From assembly GCA_015680685.1 (NCBI GenBank), contig MNCI01003607.1, positions 236,029-300,028 of the forward strand: a stretch of 64,000 nt of DNA. Reading direction: 5' to 3'. The position numbers and the translations under genes were made by a program. This document shows, in pieces, positions 1 through 12,279 of this stretch (position 1 is its first letter; each line of letters opens with the position of its first letter). Under the pieces are notes generated by a model that was not told the origin of the DNA, searched no databases, and saw only the letters and a program-made list of their open reading frames with translations. Source of the stretch: Gnetum montanum. Lineage: Eukaryota > Streptophyta > Gnetopsida > Gnetales > Gnetaceae.

Positions 1-1110
1 GATACTTCTTCTCTATCAAGTTATGAAGAAGATATGTCATCAGATGAGGAATGTAATAACAATGAGGAAAATGGATATAATCTTCTATCAAAATAAAAAT
101 TAACTACTTCTAGACCCCCAAATGTTATTACTGATCCATCTACTAAGAGAAAATCTTTTGAGCCAAGTAGAAAGGATAAGAATAAAGGTAAAGACAATCA
201 CGTGGAGCAAAGCACTCCAAATCAATCTTTTAGTAAATGGATTAAGAGACTAAGCTTTATTGGTAATGGAGAGTACGATTTGATAGAAGACCTTAAACAT
301 GTTAAGGCCAATATTAGCCTCTATTAGTTGCTTCAAATAGGAGATCAACAAAGAAAAACTTTAGAGTTCATTAAAGGAAAAAGGAGAGCTAGAGAATCAG
401 AGTTAAGTTATGTGTCTAATAATGATGAAAAATTAAAGACCTCGTATGACAAGGAAGCTCCTCCTTTCCTTTTGACAATGAAATTAAAGGATAAATTCTT
501 ACACAATTGTTTGGTTGATTCTGGAGCTACGTATACTATAATGCCATTGTCTATATGTAAGAAACTTGGTTTGATTCCTGAAAGGTCAAATAAAAATATT
601 GTTCAAGTGGATAAAAGTAGAGTAAAGATTGTGGATCAATTACCAAATGTTCTATTGGAAATTGCTTCTGAACTTCACATTAGAAGTAGAGTAACTATTC
701 AAGTGGTAGATATACCAGATTCGCATAGTCTCTTATTGAGTAGAAGTTGGAGCAAGAATTTCTCAGGTTACATATCAACAGATTATTCTCACATGTGGTT
801 ACCTTGGAAAGGAGAACCAAATCAAATCTACATCTATAGCGAACCTTTGATGATTGATAACACTACTTCAAATGGAAAAAGTAAGATGGTTGAAAAAGGG
901 GATGTTGAAAACAAAATTTATACCCTCCAAGAAAATGAGAATTCATTTCAAAAAGAAGATGAGAGGATTGCTGAAGACAAATCTCAAGAGGATCAAGTTG
1001 AAAGCTCTAGTGAACCAAAAAGTAATAGAAAGATTACTTATCAGAGGGTTAGAGATATGAGGATTCCTACCAGCGTAATCCTCCCCATTCTCTTCCCATC
1101 TCAAGAATAG
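1..1110 (+). pseudogene. gag C-terminus plus retropepsin of an LTR retrotransposon (element G0)
   Basis: One frame runs from base 1 to a TAG near 1110 and is broken by two in-frame stops (near 94 and 325). The stretch before the second stop resembles the linker found upstream of gypsy proteases (YDLIEDLKHVKANISLY, stop, LLQIGDQQ). The protease follows: LVDSGATYTIMP near 508-546 is the catalytic DSGAT loop, with a later LLLSRSW where ILGRxWL is usual. A lysine/glutamate-rich tail follows. In the family this enzyme cuts the Gag-Pol polyprotein inside the virus-like particle. No RT, RNase H or integrase follows: a polypurine tract lies about 200 bases after the stop, so this copy looks like a gag-protease-only element. 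The 5' end lies outside the window. The protease call is firm; the exact lineage is not. Confidence 0.8.
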
Positions 1111-1304
1111 TCCATGAACAAAGGACTTAATAATGTACAGTTTGTTTGTTTTGTTAGGAATGAGGTTTTTATACCATCAAACCCTATGTTTGATCGGAAT
1201 TTTCCTCCAAAAATATTTATCCGTTTAGCGGTAAAAACTTCAATAAAAGCTTCAAGTACAGTTCAGTTTTAAAATGGGGCTTGCATAAATTTCTTTAAGC
1301 TTTT

Positions 1305-1318
1305 AAAGGGGGAAGAAA
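1305..1318 (+). other. Polypurine tract of element G0
   Basis: The 14-base run AAAGGGGGAAGAAA is followed directly by TGTTGGC, the expected layout of a plus-strand primer site next to the 5' edge of a 3' LTR. It lies about 195 bases after the gag-protease frame. Confidence 0.6.
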
Positions 1319-1350
1319 TGTTGGCACATTTTGGCCATTTAATGGAGCAG

Positions 1351-1455
1351 GCTTTGTGAGGTTATGAAGCTAATCATATAACTAATGTCCACCTTGATTT
1401 AAACATTGCCAATATTTTATTGGATGAAGACTTTTCAGAGGTGTTGGGTTGGTAG
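1351..1455 (+). pseudogene. Receptor-like kinase catalytic-loop relic
   Basis: The frame starting at 1351 reads, after an in-frame TGA, NVHLDLNIANILLDEDF followed by SEVLGW. It resembles kinase subdomain VIb of SERK/LRR receptor kinases, where HRDxKxxNILLDEDF is followed by EAVVGDFG. The catalytic HRD is HLD here and the DFG is lost; a stop follows at 1453. Only about 25 residues can be matched, so this is a tentative call for a dead exon fragment. Confidence 0.4.
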
Positions 1456-2904
1456 TTTGAAAGGTTTTTCTCTAATTAATTTACTAGAAAATACAATTTT
1501 GTTTAAGACAAATTGATCCATATCAGAGTTACATGATTTGGGAGCAAGGACTTTTACCGGACCCACTCTGTGACCGATTCTCTGTTTCCTTCCTCGTCAT
1601 GTTGCTTAGCTGGTGCTTCTCCACCAAATGCTGTAATTTTCACATCACTACTCTTTGGCCTCAAGCAAAGTCTCTGCTAGGAGAACTTCCCTTTCTGGGA
1701 GTTGGAGTTTCCATTTCTATATGTTTCAATACCCAAAATAAAAAACAAAAACATAACTAGGATTTTTCTTATCTAGCGATGTTGACAAGATTCTGAGGGC
1801 CGAGGCCTTGGATTTGCTAGAGTGACAAAAAATTGGTAATATTTTCAAACACAGTAAGACTAGCGGGCAAAGTTGAAGCCTTTTTGACTGAGGTTTCTTC
1901 TACCATAAGGCAAGAATGGGAGGAGAATAAGGCCAAACTTTATATTCCAAGCTTACCGAACCCCCCTATCCATGTGTGGGCATTGGGCATTTAGAGCTCT
2001 GAAGTTGCATTTACGCAGGCTGCAAATTAGAACGGCAAATGTAGGAATTGGGGATCTTGAATTGTGAAATCTATTGGTTTGTTTTGGATTGCAACTGTGT
2101 TTCACATATCATGGACAGGAAGCCTCAATAGTTGAAGGACACGACACACAGCCATGGCGGATGAGGACAAATGGCGAGCGACGGGCAGATGAGCAATGGC
2201 TGTGGCGGGTGGATGGATAGCGTCTGAACAACGATAGCGAAAAGGAGGACTACATGCACATGGAAGATCAGCCATAGGCAGAATACTAGCAGCAGGTGTA
2301 GAAAAGTCAGCAGCGGGCAAGATCAGCAGCAGCAGGACGGTGGTGGCACCAGCACGACACGCGGTTGCGGCGGTCAGAAGAGGGCGACAGCAGCACCAAC
2401 ACCAACGTCTTCTGCACCTTCAATCTCTGCCTAGACTTACATAGCCACTGAAGAACACCCACAGCTACATCTATTCCCACCACCGACACGTGCTTAATAT
2501 TCCTACATAGTAACGGCACAGTCAACACACGGTCCGCCACTACTAAACAACCCTCAAGTATTCAAATGCATAGATGCAGAAGGCACAAAACCCTTTCCAA
2601 CGTCGTCACACTCTCCGCCCCTGTCAGAAGCTTCGTCATCGCTAGCACGGCTCTGATTGACACTGCGTCTGTCTAGTTCCTGCATCGTGAGTACTCACAT
2701 GCGTAAGAGAGTACCTCCGTTTCGGCTGAGGACGCAGATGCTCCGGCGGTGCCGCTGAGGAGGTCAACAAGGCCATGGAACTCTGCCACACTCAGGAAAT
2801 CCCACTTTTGGATTGATGATACAAATGATGCAAAAGCACCTGTGGCGACTGTGAAAGCTGCACAGCTACGATCTGCAGTGACTCTGGCAAAGATATGCAC
2901 AGAT

Positions 2905-3112
2905 TGCAATTATTTATTCAAGATCTTGCTCGTTGGAGACTCTGCCGCTAGAAATTCATGCCTTCTACTACGATTCACAGAGGATTCATATGTGGAGAGT
3001 TACTTCAATATCATCGGTGTCATTTTTTAAAATTAAGACTTTTGAGTTGGATGGGAAGATGATAAAATTTCAAATCTGGAATATCGTGAGTCAAGAAAGA
3101 TTCAAGACAATG
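2905..3112 (+). pseudogene. Rab GTPase (RabD/Rab1-like) exon fragment, broken
   Basis: Two overlapping frames together give the N-terminal part of a Rab protein: [27 protein letters not shown], then after a frameshift in a T run near 3020-3030 KIKTFELDGKMIKFQIWN and QERFKT. Rab1/RabD GTPases control ER-to-Golgi vesicle traffic. The P-loop (GDSGVGKS in the family) is GDSAARNS, which would not bind nucleotide, and the DTAGQ switch is NIVSQ. The match stops at ACAAT followed by GTAAGC, which looks like a splice donor, so this may be genomic exon DNA and not a processed copy. The sequence upstream (2749-2904) is open but unrecognised. Confidence 0.82.
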
Positions 3113-3390
3113 TAAGCATCAAGTTTAGGGTAAACTATATAACTCCCCAATAGATCCTAATAACTCTATTATATATATAACAAGTGACTTTTGTATTTTT
3201 ATAGTGATAATGACTTCTTATAAAAGTCATAACTTCCTAGGGTAGTTACAACTAGGATATTTGTAACTAATTTTAATACTACAAAGGCCACTTGTCAACT
3301 ACAACCTCTTTATCTCCAAAATAGGACACGTGTCATATGCAGCATTTTTATCTCTTTTGTGGTTGAAACCACCCAAAATTGTTGTAACTT

Positions 3391-3436
3391 ACCTAACTTG
3401 TTGGGCAAGTAACCACCTAACTTGTTGGGCAAGTAA
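3391..3436 (+). repeat. Tandem 24-bp duplication
   Basis: ACCTAACTTGTTGGGCAAGT occurs twice in a row with a 24-base period inside the probable LTR, upstream of its TATA-like box. Confidence 0.8.
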
Positions 3437-3523
3437 TCTCCTCATTGGTTGGCCAAGTTACTTGTGAGATAAGTTAGGTGAGATATTTTTGAATATGTAA
3501 CTTCCCTACCTACCTTTGAACCC

Positions 3524-3530
3524 TATAAAA
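3524..3530 (+). promoter_or_regulatory. TATA-like box in the G0 LTR
   Basis: CCCTATAAAAAGGC is a good plant TATA box in the plus direction, where an LTR promoter would lie. No transcript evidence is visible. Confidence 0.4.
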
Positions 3531-4736
3531 AGGCTTCAGGGGTCAAGGGGGGGGAGGATCATCACTTGATATCATCATCACTTCTCATATCACATTTGGA
3601 AGATTTGTAAAGAAGATTTCTTGTAAGATGGCTTGCTAAAGGAAAGATTCCAGCCTCTTTGTCATGGTCCTGTGAGTTATGTATTTCATTTTTTATTTTG
3701 TTTAAATTGTTTAGCTAGTGGTTTAGATAGTATCATCCTTGGCAAGTAATTTTGGGATTTTTAGATTGCTCTTACTGTTCTTGTTGCCCGATAGAAATTT
3801 CTATTAAAATTTTGCCATAGAAGCGCTTGTGTTTAAAAGCCTTAAGAGCATTTTAGTAGTAAATTTCGTTATTGTGCAACGTGTGGGAACTGCTATTGGG
3901 ATTGTTGTAAGAGAGCCTCTGTTTGTAGTCACGCCGTTGAACAATTCAGTAGTCGAGAGGGTTCAGAAAATCTTTGGTATTTTGATGGGACCAGAATAGC
4001 TTCTTTTTATCTTTAAAGTGAATTCCCGTGGTATTTCAATCAGAAATTGTCAAGTCTTTTAAAGGTTCTGTTTGAATGCAATCGTTGACATCTATTATCT
4101 AGTCAAAATGGAGTCTCGTACGTGGTAGTTTACGCAGCAATTTTTGGTAGCATAGTAGGATTGTCTTGAAGATATTGCTTGTTTGAGCCTTGGAAGTTTG
4201 AACAATTCGTAGATATTGAATTTGGGATAGCTTTATTGCGAAGTGTTTACTCGTGTCATTTTACCTTGTTTAAATATTTGAGGTCTACACAAATCTGCTT
4301 TCTTTTCTTTTCTGCTTATTTCCATCGAATCTTGCTCTATTTCTAGTTTTCTTGTGGAACTATCTCTTTCTCTGGGGAAAATTAGGAGTAGATTGCGGAG
4401 TTGTGCTCAAATGTTTTTGCAAGATTTTATTTGTTACAAGTAGGTATTATAAGGACCGCGTAGACTAGGTAGTTGAACAAAATAGGAAAGCTTCAAGAAC
4501 TCACAGTACTTGACAAAGTTGGCTGAATCTCGTTAAAGTAAGTTATTTGTAGTTCACTCATAACACAATTGTTACATTTTACACAACCACATTCCGCAAC
4601 AACACACACACATACTCACATTAACTACTGAGTTTATTTGGAGGTATCTGGGCCTTGGTGTTTCCAGAGACCAGCAGGCACCTAAATCCTGTTCGAGGAC
4701 ACTCATTGGCGGTCACGTCCCAAACGGTCGCCAACA

Positions 4737-6235
4737 CTTAATAACAAAAAATATGCTACTCTTGCATGGAGTCTTTTATCTAATAGTATGTTGGTAACTT
4801 TAATATCATAGTGAAATATAGGTGGATTAGCTTTTATATGAATCTAAAGGATGCCTTTAGCTAATCCCAAGACAATGCAAAGGCACATCATAAAATCCAT
4901 GGATCTACCCTCAAATATTCCTATATATGCATCAACATTCATTCATTTTAATAATGTCCTTTCTTTAAGGCTAATCTAATGCACTATTCTATGTAATAAA
5001 AACATCATGTTTTGATTCTAACACTCTAACAAAATCCGATGAGATATATATGAATTGTGAAAAGAAATGGCTAAAACTAAATGTTATTTACTACATGCCT
5101 AGGGTTTATCCATAGACCATTGTAGTTTTATAGACAACTCATTGAAAAAGAAAAAATTATTTTTAGTATCTAAAAAATGATCCTTTAATAAATCATTTGA
5201 CATGTATTCATACACTAGCATCTGTAGACATTGATCACATTATTATACAACTAGACTACCCTACATAAAAAGCAATCTTATGAACTCAAATACTTAATAG
5301 TACCATACTTGTTTATCATAGTTAACACAATAACTGATATGTAGTGAAACAAGATTTCTATGGTGTAGCCTTAATAACTACTTTAATTATAAGTCATTAG
5401 ATATGGTAACATAACTTCATTTACAAGATTAGCTAATCAAATAACTACAAATGAAAAGTAATATGTATATGTTAGATCTTACGATTAACAATAGCCTTTT
5501 GGATAAAACTAAATAAATTTTTTTAACAAATGTTCATAGTCAACTTTGAACAACTCTAATGATCTTGTGACTTAATTATATTTTCTTATTTTTCTAATTA
5601 TAAAATTTTAAGTTAAACCTATGTTCTCATAGGATGAACTAGTTTAAAAAATTATGCGTTCAAAAAATCTATCTAGATAGTGAAGCCCTTCAATAGTTAG
5701 AAAAATCTACATAGAAAAAATTTTGTGTACTAATGTATTGCAAAATAGTAAAAATAAAACATGTTAAACTTATTTATCACCTCTTCAGCAACTTTTTTAA
5801 CTTTATAATATGTCATTCACCCCTTTTGGATAAACCTATTGTAACTACAACATATGCTTCATTAGTTAGAGGCATCAAAGCAACAATAACAATAGTAAAG
5901 TAAGTTGCTAGACTAATGTGAAACCCACTACAAATCATACAATAAATTAAGCCATATAATGTATATAATAATGTACCACTTGTAATCACTATAAACAAAT
6001 TTTGATTACATCTTTGAGTGGAGGGAAGAGCTCTATAAGTTGAAGAGGTTAAGATGTAAAAGCCTTAGGATCTTAGGCTAGTTTGGAAATAATAGAACGA
6101 GAAGGTTTGGAAGATAAAATGATGTGTGCAAGCCAAAAAGAGAAGGAGAACTTAGAGGGGCACAAACCATAGGGGTAAGGAAATCAAAATGTGGCCTTGT
6201 AAGATTTCAAGCTAAGCGGGTCTAGGATAGCAAAC
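4737..6235. other. AT-rich spacer without recognisable genes
   Basis: About 1.5 kb of low-complexity AT-rich sequence. The longest open frame (minus, 5813-5998) has no recognisable motif. I see no repeat partner in the window. Confidence 0.5.
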
Positions 6236-7528
6236 ACCTTCAAATGGTCTTTTGTAGAAGTATTTGCTAGAAGCATGATAATAAAAGATTGGAAATTGAA
6301 GAAACTTTTTGAAGAGAATGCAATGCAACATGCAAGAGAAAATCTAACATTAATGGAAGAAGAAGTCTTTCACATTTCAATACCAAAGTAGATTCTACAA
6401 AGACCAACATTAAGGTATGCTCATACTTTGGTTGGATTCTTTTCAAGTAGGGTTTGAATGTTTGAGAAAATCACTTAATGGGCCCAGAAATTATGCTTTC
6501 AATATGCCCTTAAAATAACACCCATGAAAGACAATGGTTGCTTATTCTTGTTTGATACTACAACAATAAAAATTTTCTTAATTGATACCTTACTCTATAT
6601 GTACATGTCCATGGATACTAAGCTCCATTCATACATTTAACTTGAGGGCACTCATGAAAGCTTGAAACAAATGGTGGTTTACGAGAATTTTCTAAATCAT
6701 TTTAGATACTACATGAAAACTGGGCACATAGACCATTAATGTCTAGAGCACATCACATTACACAACTCGACAAAGATGGGATGGAGAACAAATAGTGTTA
6801 TGTAAAATACAAATGATAAAGAAAACACTGAATAGACTAAGACAAATAAATAGGAGTATGGAGAGTTTTGCACAACATTTTCACTAATAGTACATGCAGT
6901 GAAGATGAAAAAAATAGGCCCACTAAGTGGCTCCAGCCCTCCCATGCACTCACAAGAGGAATCTCCCATCTAGCATATGCTCTAAATGAAAACTCCATGC
7001 ATAGAAATAGTAGCCTATCCCATGATGGATAGCCCAATAATAAGTAAGATCTCACATGGAAAATTAAAACGGATGAAGCAATAAGAGGAAAGTATAGTAA
7101 GTTCATGAAGATCAATATCAGAGGCTTGATGCGAAAGAGATTAAGAGAGATGGTGAAGGTGAAGTTGAAAATATAGAAGAAGAATGATGACTAAGAGCAC
7201 ATGTAACATAGTGAAGTGCAAGACTATATACAAAAAAATCAAGTGGATCATCCCCTAAAGATGGAATAATGACATAGGTAAACAAAGAAGGATATAGTAG
7301 ATGGAGTCCAATTCACACTAGGTAGCTTGAGCATGCAGAATCAAGACTCACAAAAAGAAAGATAATGATTATTACTTCTTAGAATGTAGGTGCATTGAAC
7401 AACTTGGGAAGACTTAGAGAAGGTTTGGATATTGCAAATAGAATGAGCATAAATATCCTTTATTTATAGAAAATAAAGCAAAAGGGAAGGAAGATGAAGA
7501 GAAGTAGCAAGTGAAAGGTAATGAAGAT
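6236..7528 (+). mobile_element. L1-type LINE relic, ORF1 and start of endonuclease
   Basis: The plus strand shows scraps of a plant L1 LINE. Near 6410-6440 LRYAHTLVGFFSSR resembles the start of the DUF4283 domain of ORF1 (a nucleic-acid chaperone-like protein). Near 7369-7430 ITS, stop, NVGALNNLGRLREG resembles the start of the endonuclease (SWNVRGLN), which nicks target DNA. Frames are full of stops. The element is cut here by a solo LTR and resumes at 8363. The ORF1 assignment is weaker than the endonuclease/RT assignment. Confidence 0.5.
7524..7528. repeat. Target-site duplication (left) of the solo LTR
   Basis: AAGAT directly precedes the LTR terminus and is repeated exactly at 8363-8367. 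Confidence 0.8.
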
Positions 7529-8362
7529 TGATGAGGACATAACCCAACCCAAGTATCATCCTTAATAAACTGTGCTTATGTTTTCCTTGTATTTTTATGT
7601 GTGTTTCATGTTTTTGCATTATTTTTCCTATTTTCTTAAGTTTTTGGGATCAGAGAAGATGATTGAAGTTGTAATTTGTTTATGAAGAATTTGAAGAAGA
7701 AGTCTAATTTTGGAATGATTATCCAGGAAGAGGTCTTCATACTAGACAAGATGTATCATCTTGAAGATAGACATATCCTATGAAGGATAGATGCCTTCTA
7801 AGGAAGATAGGCAACTCTTGTGTTAACCTACAACTCGGGGAAGACATCTACATCTTATGAAAGATGTCTCCTCTGAATCAAAGATGTCTACCATGACTAC
7901 AAGACATCTTATCTAAGGATTATAGCTCTTGGTTGGGATTTCTTCTCTGCATCCAAGACATCTCCTTATTGAGAAATAATGACCATACTTTTTTATTTAG
8001 GTGTCAAATGATGCTAAAAGATTATACATAGGCATAAACATCTTTCATTTGAAGAGAAGAGAGTCTAGGAAGTTGAGAGAGTGTGTAGTGTAAATAGAGA
8101 GAAAAGTGAGAAGAGAGTGATATTAAGCTCTAACTAAACATCCATTATTATAAGGCTCCATAGCCATTTTGTCTTTGAGTGTGAGTGTGCTGCATTGGAT
8201 TCTTGGGAAATTGTCTATTCTTGGCATTTTCCTCTAGAATTTGTATTTCTCTTTCATATTTCTAACAAGAATAAAGAGTTTTTTCTTTTTTATTTCCAAT
8301 TTTATATGTAGTTTTGAAGGGTTTATTTTTAGTTTTGGGTTATTGAAGCTTGTTCCTCATCA
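7529..8362 (+). mobile_element. Solo LTR (S1) inserted in the LINE
   Basis: An 834-bp unit starts TGATGAGGA and ends TCCTCATCA, a perfect 9-bp inverted terminus, flanked by the exact 5-bp duplication AAGAT. No internal region or second LTR is present, as expected after recombination between the LTRs of one element. At least five exact AGACATCT/AGATGTCT words lie at 7836-7965, the same word that crowds the U3 of element N2. A TATAAGG near 8139 and the layout shared with N2 suggest plus orientation. Confidence 0.85.
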
Positions 8363-11320
8363 AAGATACCCTAGGAGGTTGGAAGTTCAAGATTTACAAT
8401 CTTATGAAGATTAAGTTCACAAGTTGAGCACATTACTCATGGATCAAGATGCATTTCTTGTAGATGGAAAAGTACCATTTTAGTCCATGTTTATGTCTCG
8501 TCCATGGAGGAAGGTAGAATCAAATTATGAGAAGAGCTCTCATCATGTATCATGCAAGAATGGGATGTTATCATTATAGGTCACTTTAGTGTGGTTGGAT
8601 GCATGGAGGAGAGGACCACAAGCTTATTAACTAATAAGAATACATTATTTTAGGCCTTAGAATAGGATATGGAACTTATTCAATTATTGATCCTCGATGA
8701 CAAGTTTACATGGAGATGATGTTTCATGAACCAAGAGGTTCAAGTCTCTTGCTTTGACCAATGCTGCGTATCCCCACATCTCTTGAGTAGTAGAATGGCA
8801 TTGCTAATTGTGGATCCTTGGTCATTTTTTCATCACTAACCAATCCTCATGCAATGGAGGAAAGTAAATGAGGGACTTTTATCACTTCCAATTCAAGAAT
8901 AGCTTACCGTTAATGGAAAATATCATTATAAAAATGGGAGCAATTTGAAAAGGACATATCCAATGGAGGAAATATTTGCAAAATTGTCTTATGACATTGA
9001 GAAAAGTGCTAAAATTGGAGAGAGAATTTAAACATTGCAATATTGTGCATCTTACCAAAACTTCAGGAGGAGTTGATGTGAAGTAGCTAGGAAAACTATT
9101 CTATCTTACATTATTAGGCTCTTTAGGTCAAATTAACTTAGCTACCATAGGTGGAAGAGGCTTATTAGAGGTAACATTCATATGTCACATGGCTAAAGGA
9201 AGGAGACTAGAACACCAAATTTTTTTATATGATGGCCTCTTATAAGAGAGCTACCTAGAAAAGGATAGCATTCATCCATAATCTAGTGTAGGATGTGGAG
9301 ATTACAAGAAATTACTTCATGCAACTCTATTCTTATTGAGACTTCAACATTGAAAAGCTAAAGGGACTATTTTTCATACATGTAATGGTGGATAGCTAGG
9401 ACCAAAGAGACTAACTAATCTTTCATAGTGAGCTATAAGAGGTGATAATGTAAGCAAGATATAACAAATCACTAGGACTTAATGGATGGACCAATGATAT
9501 GTTCTAGTACTTTTGGCCAACGTTTGATCTCTAGATGCAACATACATATGATAGAATCTTGTCCAATAGTAAGTTCTCATAGGTTTGGAACTCCACTCTC
9601 TTAGTTCTCATCACTAAAGCTAATCATGTGGTAGGGCTTGAACACTATTTTCTAATAAATCTATGTTCAATGTTGTATAAATTTTACTCTAAGATATTGG
9701 TGAAATGCATCCAAAAAATCCTATCTTAGGTGATTGACACCATAAAAATAGGTTTTCTAAGGGGTAGAAATATAATAGATGGCATCGTTGTAATCCATGA
9801 GAACTTGAAGTAGGCTCATTTCATGTAGACAAAAGTTATGAAAGTTAAGCTAGATATTTTTAAAGCATATGATAGTGTTAATTGGGATGCACTCATTTGC
9901 ATCATGTAGTTTCTTGGATTCTCTAAATGGTAGAATAACTAGGTTGTTTTCATCCTTCACACCACCACATTTGCAATTCAAATTGGAGATAGGTAGTCAC
10001 ATTGGTTTACAATAGGATGTAGCCTTTGATAAGAAGATCCTTTATCTTCCTATTTATTCACAATTATCTTAGATGCCTTGATATGTGCTTACAACATGTG
10101 GAACTTAGCATCCCACTCCCATGGAATGGATACATTTAGGAATATGCGAATGACACCATCATCATGATTACCATTAATATTCTAGAATATAAAAATTTAT
10201 AAATGGACATATAGACTTTCATACACATGTGTGGATTGGCAATCAACTAGTCAAGATTAGCTTTATATGGCTTGAATTGCCCCTAAAGGATATTCCTTTA
10301 AATTTCTAACATCCTTGGAGCAAAGATTCAGATCCTTTTGGATAACTAATTAGTACTCCTCTCTTTCATAGCTTGTTCATGACCTCATATGTGGTAATAT
10401 ATCATTCATAGGGTTTAGGTAAAATTGACATCATGGAAAGGAGCCTTACACTGCTCAACTAGAAAAATGGTTCTAGCCAAGATAGTCTTGCAGGCAATTC
10501 CTTTGTATGTAGCAACCATGATTCCTCCACTAAGGAGCATAATTAATTTCTTAGATGGAATTGTATGGGGTTTCATATAAAAAGGGATGGAGATAAGAAA
10601 AATAATAATTTTAGTAAAATGGGAGACAATGGTTGGGTCAAAAAGTTTGGAGGTCTCAGAGTCTCAAGTCCTAGAAGAATAATCAAAAAGAGGCTTGATC
10701 AACTAGTCTTGGAGCTAGAGGGAAATATCCCACATCACCCAACCTATATGAAATCATTCCACAAAAGGTATCAACATTATTGGCTAGTCAAAGAGATAGG
10801 AACATCACAGTTTGCATGTCATCCTACAAGGGCTTGGAAGGAACTCTAATGAGTCATAGTTTGAGTGAATCCTCATCTACAGCTTCCACTAGTAGATATT
10901 AGGTAGAATGAATTAATGAACTCCATAACCAAAGATATATTGCCTAGGGTAGTAAGCTAGATTAATCAAAACAATATAGCAACAATGGACCACCTCATAA
11001 AGATATATCATGAATCTTATAGGTAGCATGGGATTCTCTCATTAGCAAAGACCATGCATGAGCTAGTGAACTTTACAAGTCCAAAATGATTCTAATAATC
11101 ATATCCTTGAGGGGATTCATTTGATTTGATCTTGAAGAACTTGTGGTAAGATCCCAATGGTTGCATATGAAACACATTTGTTTTAATGCCTTAATCAGGA
11201 TTGAAGGAAGATTTGATGAATCCCAATCATTCCAAAAGTTTAAGTTTTCTTATTGATAATGTCATGTAAGATGGTTCTCACCTAGGATTGATTAAAGAAG
11301 AGGGGATTTCAAGGGCTACA
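8363..11320 (+). mobile_element. L1-type LINE relic, endonuclease C-part, reverse transcriptase and 3' domain
   Basis: Stop-riddled plus-strand frames carry the L1 order. Endonuclease: WDVIIIGHFSVVGCMEER near 8560. RT: LGLNGWTNDM near 9470, INLCSMLYKFYSKIL near 9660, GFLRGRNIIDGIVVIHE near 9750, KAYDSVNWDAL near 9861, EDPLSSYLF near 10034, and YANDT near 10142 in place of FADDT. A zf-RVT-like tail follows (IINFLDGIVWGF near 10545, GGLRVSSPRR near 10650). The RT copies element RNA at nicked target DNA. The catalytic pair is N-D here, so the copy is dead. Confidence 0.82.
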
Positions 11321-11804
11321 TCGGTATGTGTGATGCAAGGAGTAGAAGGAGTCAACAAACCACTTGTTCACACACTATGGGTATACCAAGATAGTTCTAA
11401 AGAGTTCCAAGGAGGTGAATAATTGCAAAGTAGATGTTATAGTGGAGAGCATGGATGATTTCTTAAGAGGTAGAGAATAGGTTTTGCAATCCCATGTATA
11501 ATTCCTCTAAAATATTTGGAACACCTTAAATCAAATGATCTTTAAAGATAGCCTTGCACTGAACCTCCAACACTTGGCTTAAGAGATAGAAATTTTGTTG
11601 TGAGACTAGTCTAGAATTGCAATAGAAAAGTGAGGATATCAATGGTATGATCTCGTAATGTTGAGAGACTGAAAAATATTATGGATGTATAGAAAAAAAT
11701 CCTAACCCCTTTTCTAGGAAAAGTGATAAGGATCTTTCATTGAATGCTTTTGAAATTTAATGATGAGGATAGGTGTGACGACAATCTAAACTTTGATGGA
11801 ATGA

Positions 11805-12263
11805 ATGTTTATCATGGGTGAAAAAGAAATTTTGTTTTCAGTAGTAGATATTGTAGTAGCCATAGGATTTCCTTTGCAGGGTTCTATCTTCCTCAAGGGG
11901 TTCCCAATCAAGTATGTATTTTTGGATGAAAACTTTTTAGATGGTGTCTACCCAATGAAGAACAAAGGTTCTTGTAGGATAAAGGACTTCAATAAGCCTT
12001 GGTATTTTGTAGTGAAGGCCATTTATGACTTCCTCTTCTACCAATAAGTAGAATGGTTAATGAGTGGATAATTGTGTGTCCTATGGTCCCTAAAAAATGA
12101 TCCATTTGTCAACATCCCTCAATTCTTAGAGGATGTAATTATGAAGACCATTACGAAAGCAAAGTTCATGAATATTTTTTCCTTGGTCCATGAAGGCCTA
12201 TTGGAGGCTTTAATGATACATCAAGGGGTCAAGAAAATAGACATGCTAGAGGAGCATAGATAG
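11805..12263 (+). pseudogene. Unrecognised element-like ORF relic
   Basis: A single plus-strand frame with a stop and re-entry near 12045-12071 reads DENFLDGVYPMKNKGSCRIKD, then KPWYFVVKAIYDFLF, then LWSLKNDPFVNIPQFLEDV and LVHEGLLEALMIHQ. It ends just before the left boundary of G1. I do not recognise a named domain. The style (a globular block then a charged tail) is reminiscent of proteins of gymnosperm retroelements, but that is inference. G1 appears to have inserted immediately downstream of it. Confidence 0.35.
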
Positions 12264-12279
12264 TTAGCCTTAATTAAAG

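Larger units (their letters stand above)
1319..4736 (+). mobile_element. Probable 3' LTR of G0, containing foreign sequence
   Basis: The segment starts with TGTTGGC after a polypurine tract and ends with GCCAACA at 4730-4736, a perfect 7-bp terminal inverted repeat of the TG...CA type. A TATA-like box (3524-3530) and pyrimidine-rich sequence typical of LTR R/U5 fill 3120-4736. Between about 1345 and 3115 lie a receptor-kinase-like scrap, a GC-rich patch (2100-2910) and a broken Rab fragment. Either the LTR captured host sequence or another insertion landed in it. The partner LTR is outside the window, so the limits cannot be confirmed by a second copy. Confidence 0.42.

Noticed and set aside
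2102-2909. Several open frames in a GC-rich patch, both strands
   Set aside because: No motif, no consistent frame and low-complexity composition; the frame length follows from GC content.
5813-5998. Hydrophobic minus-strand frame as a membrane protein
   Set aside because: Short, in AT-rich DNA where random frames are hydrophobic, and without any other gene signal.
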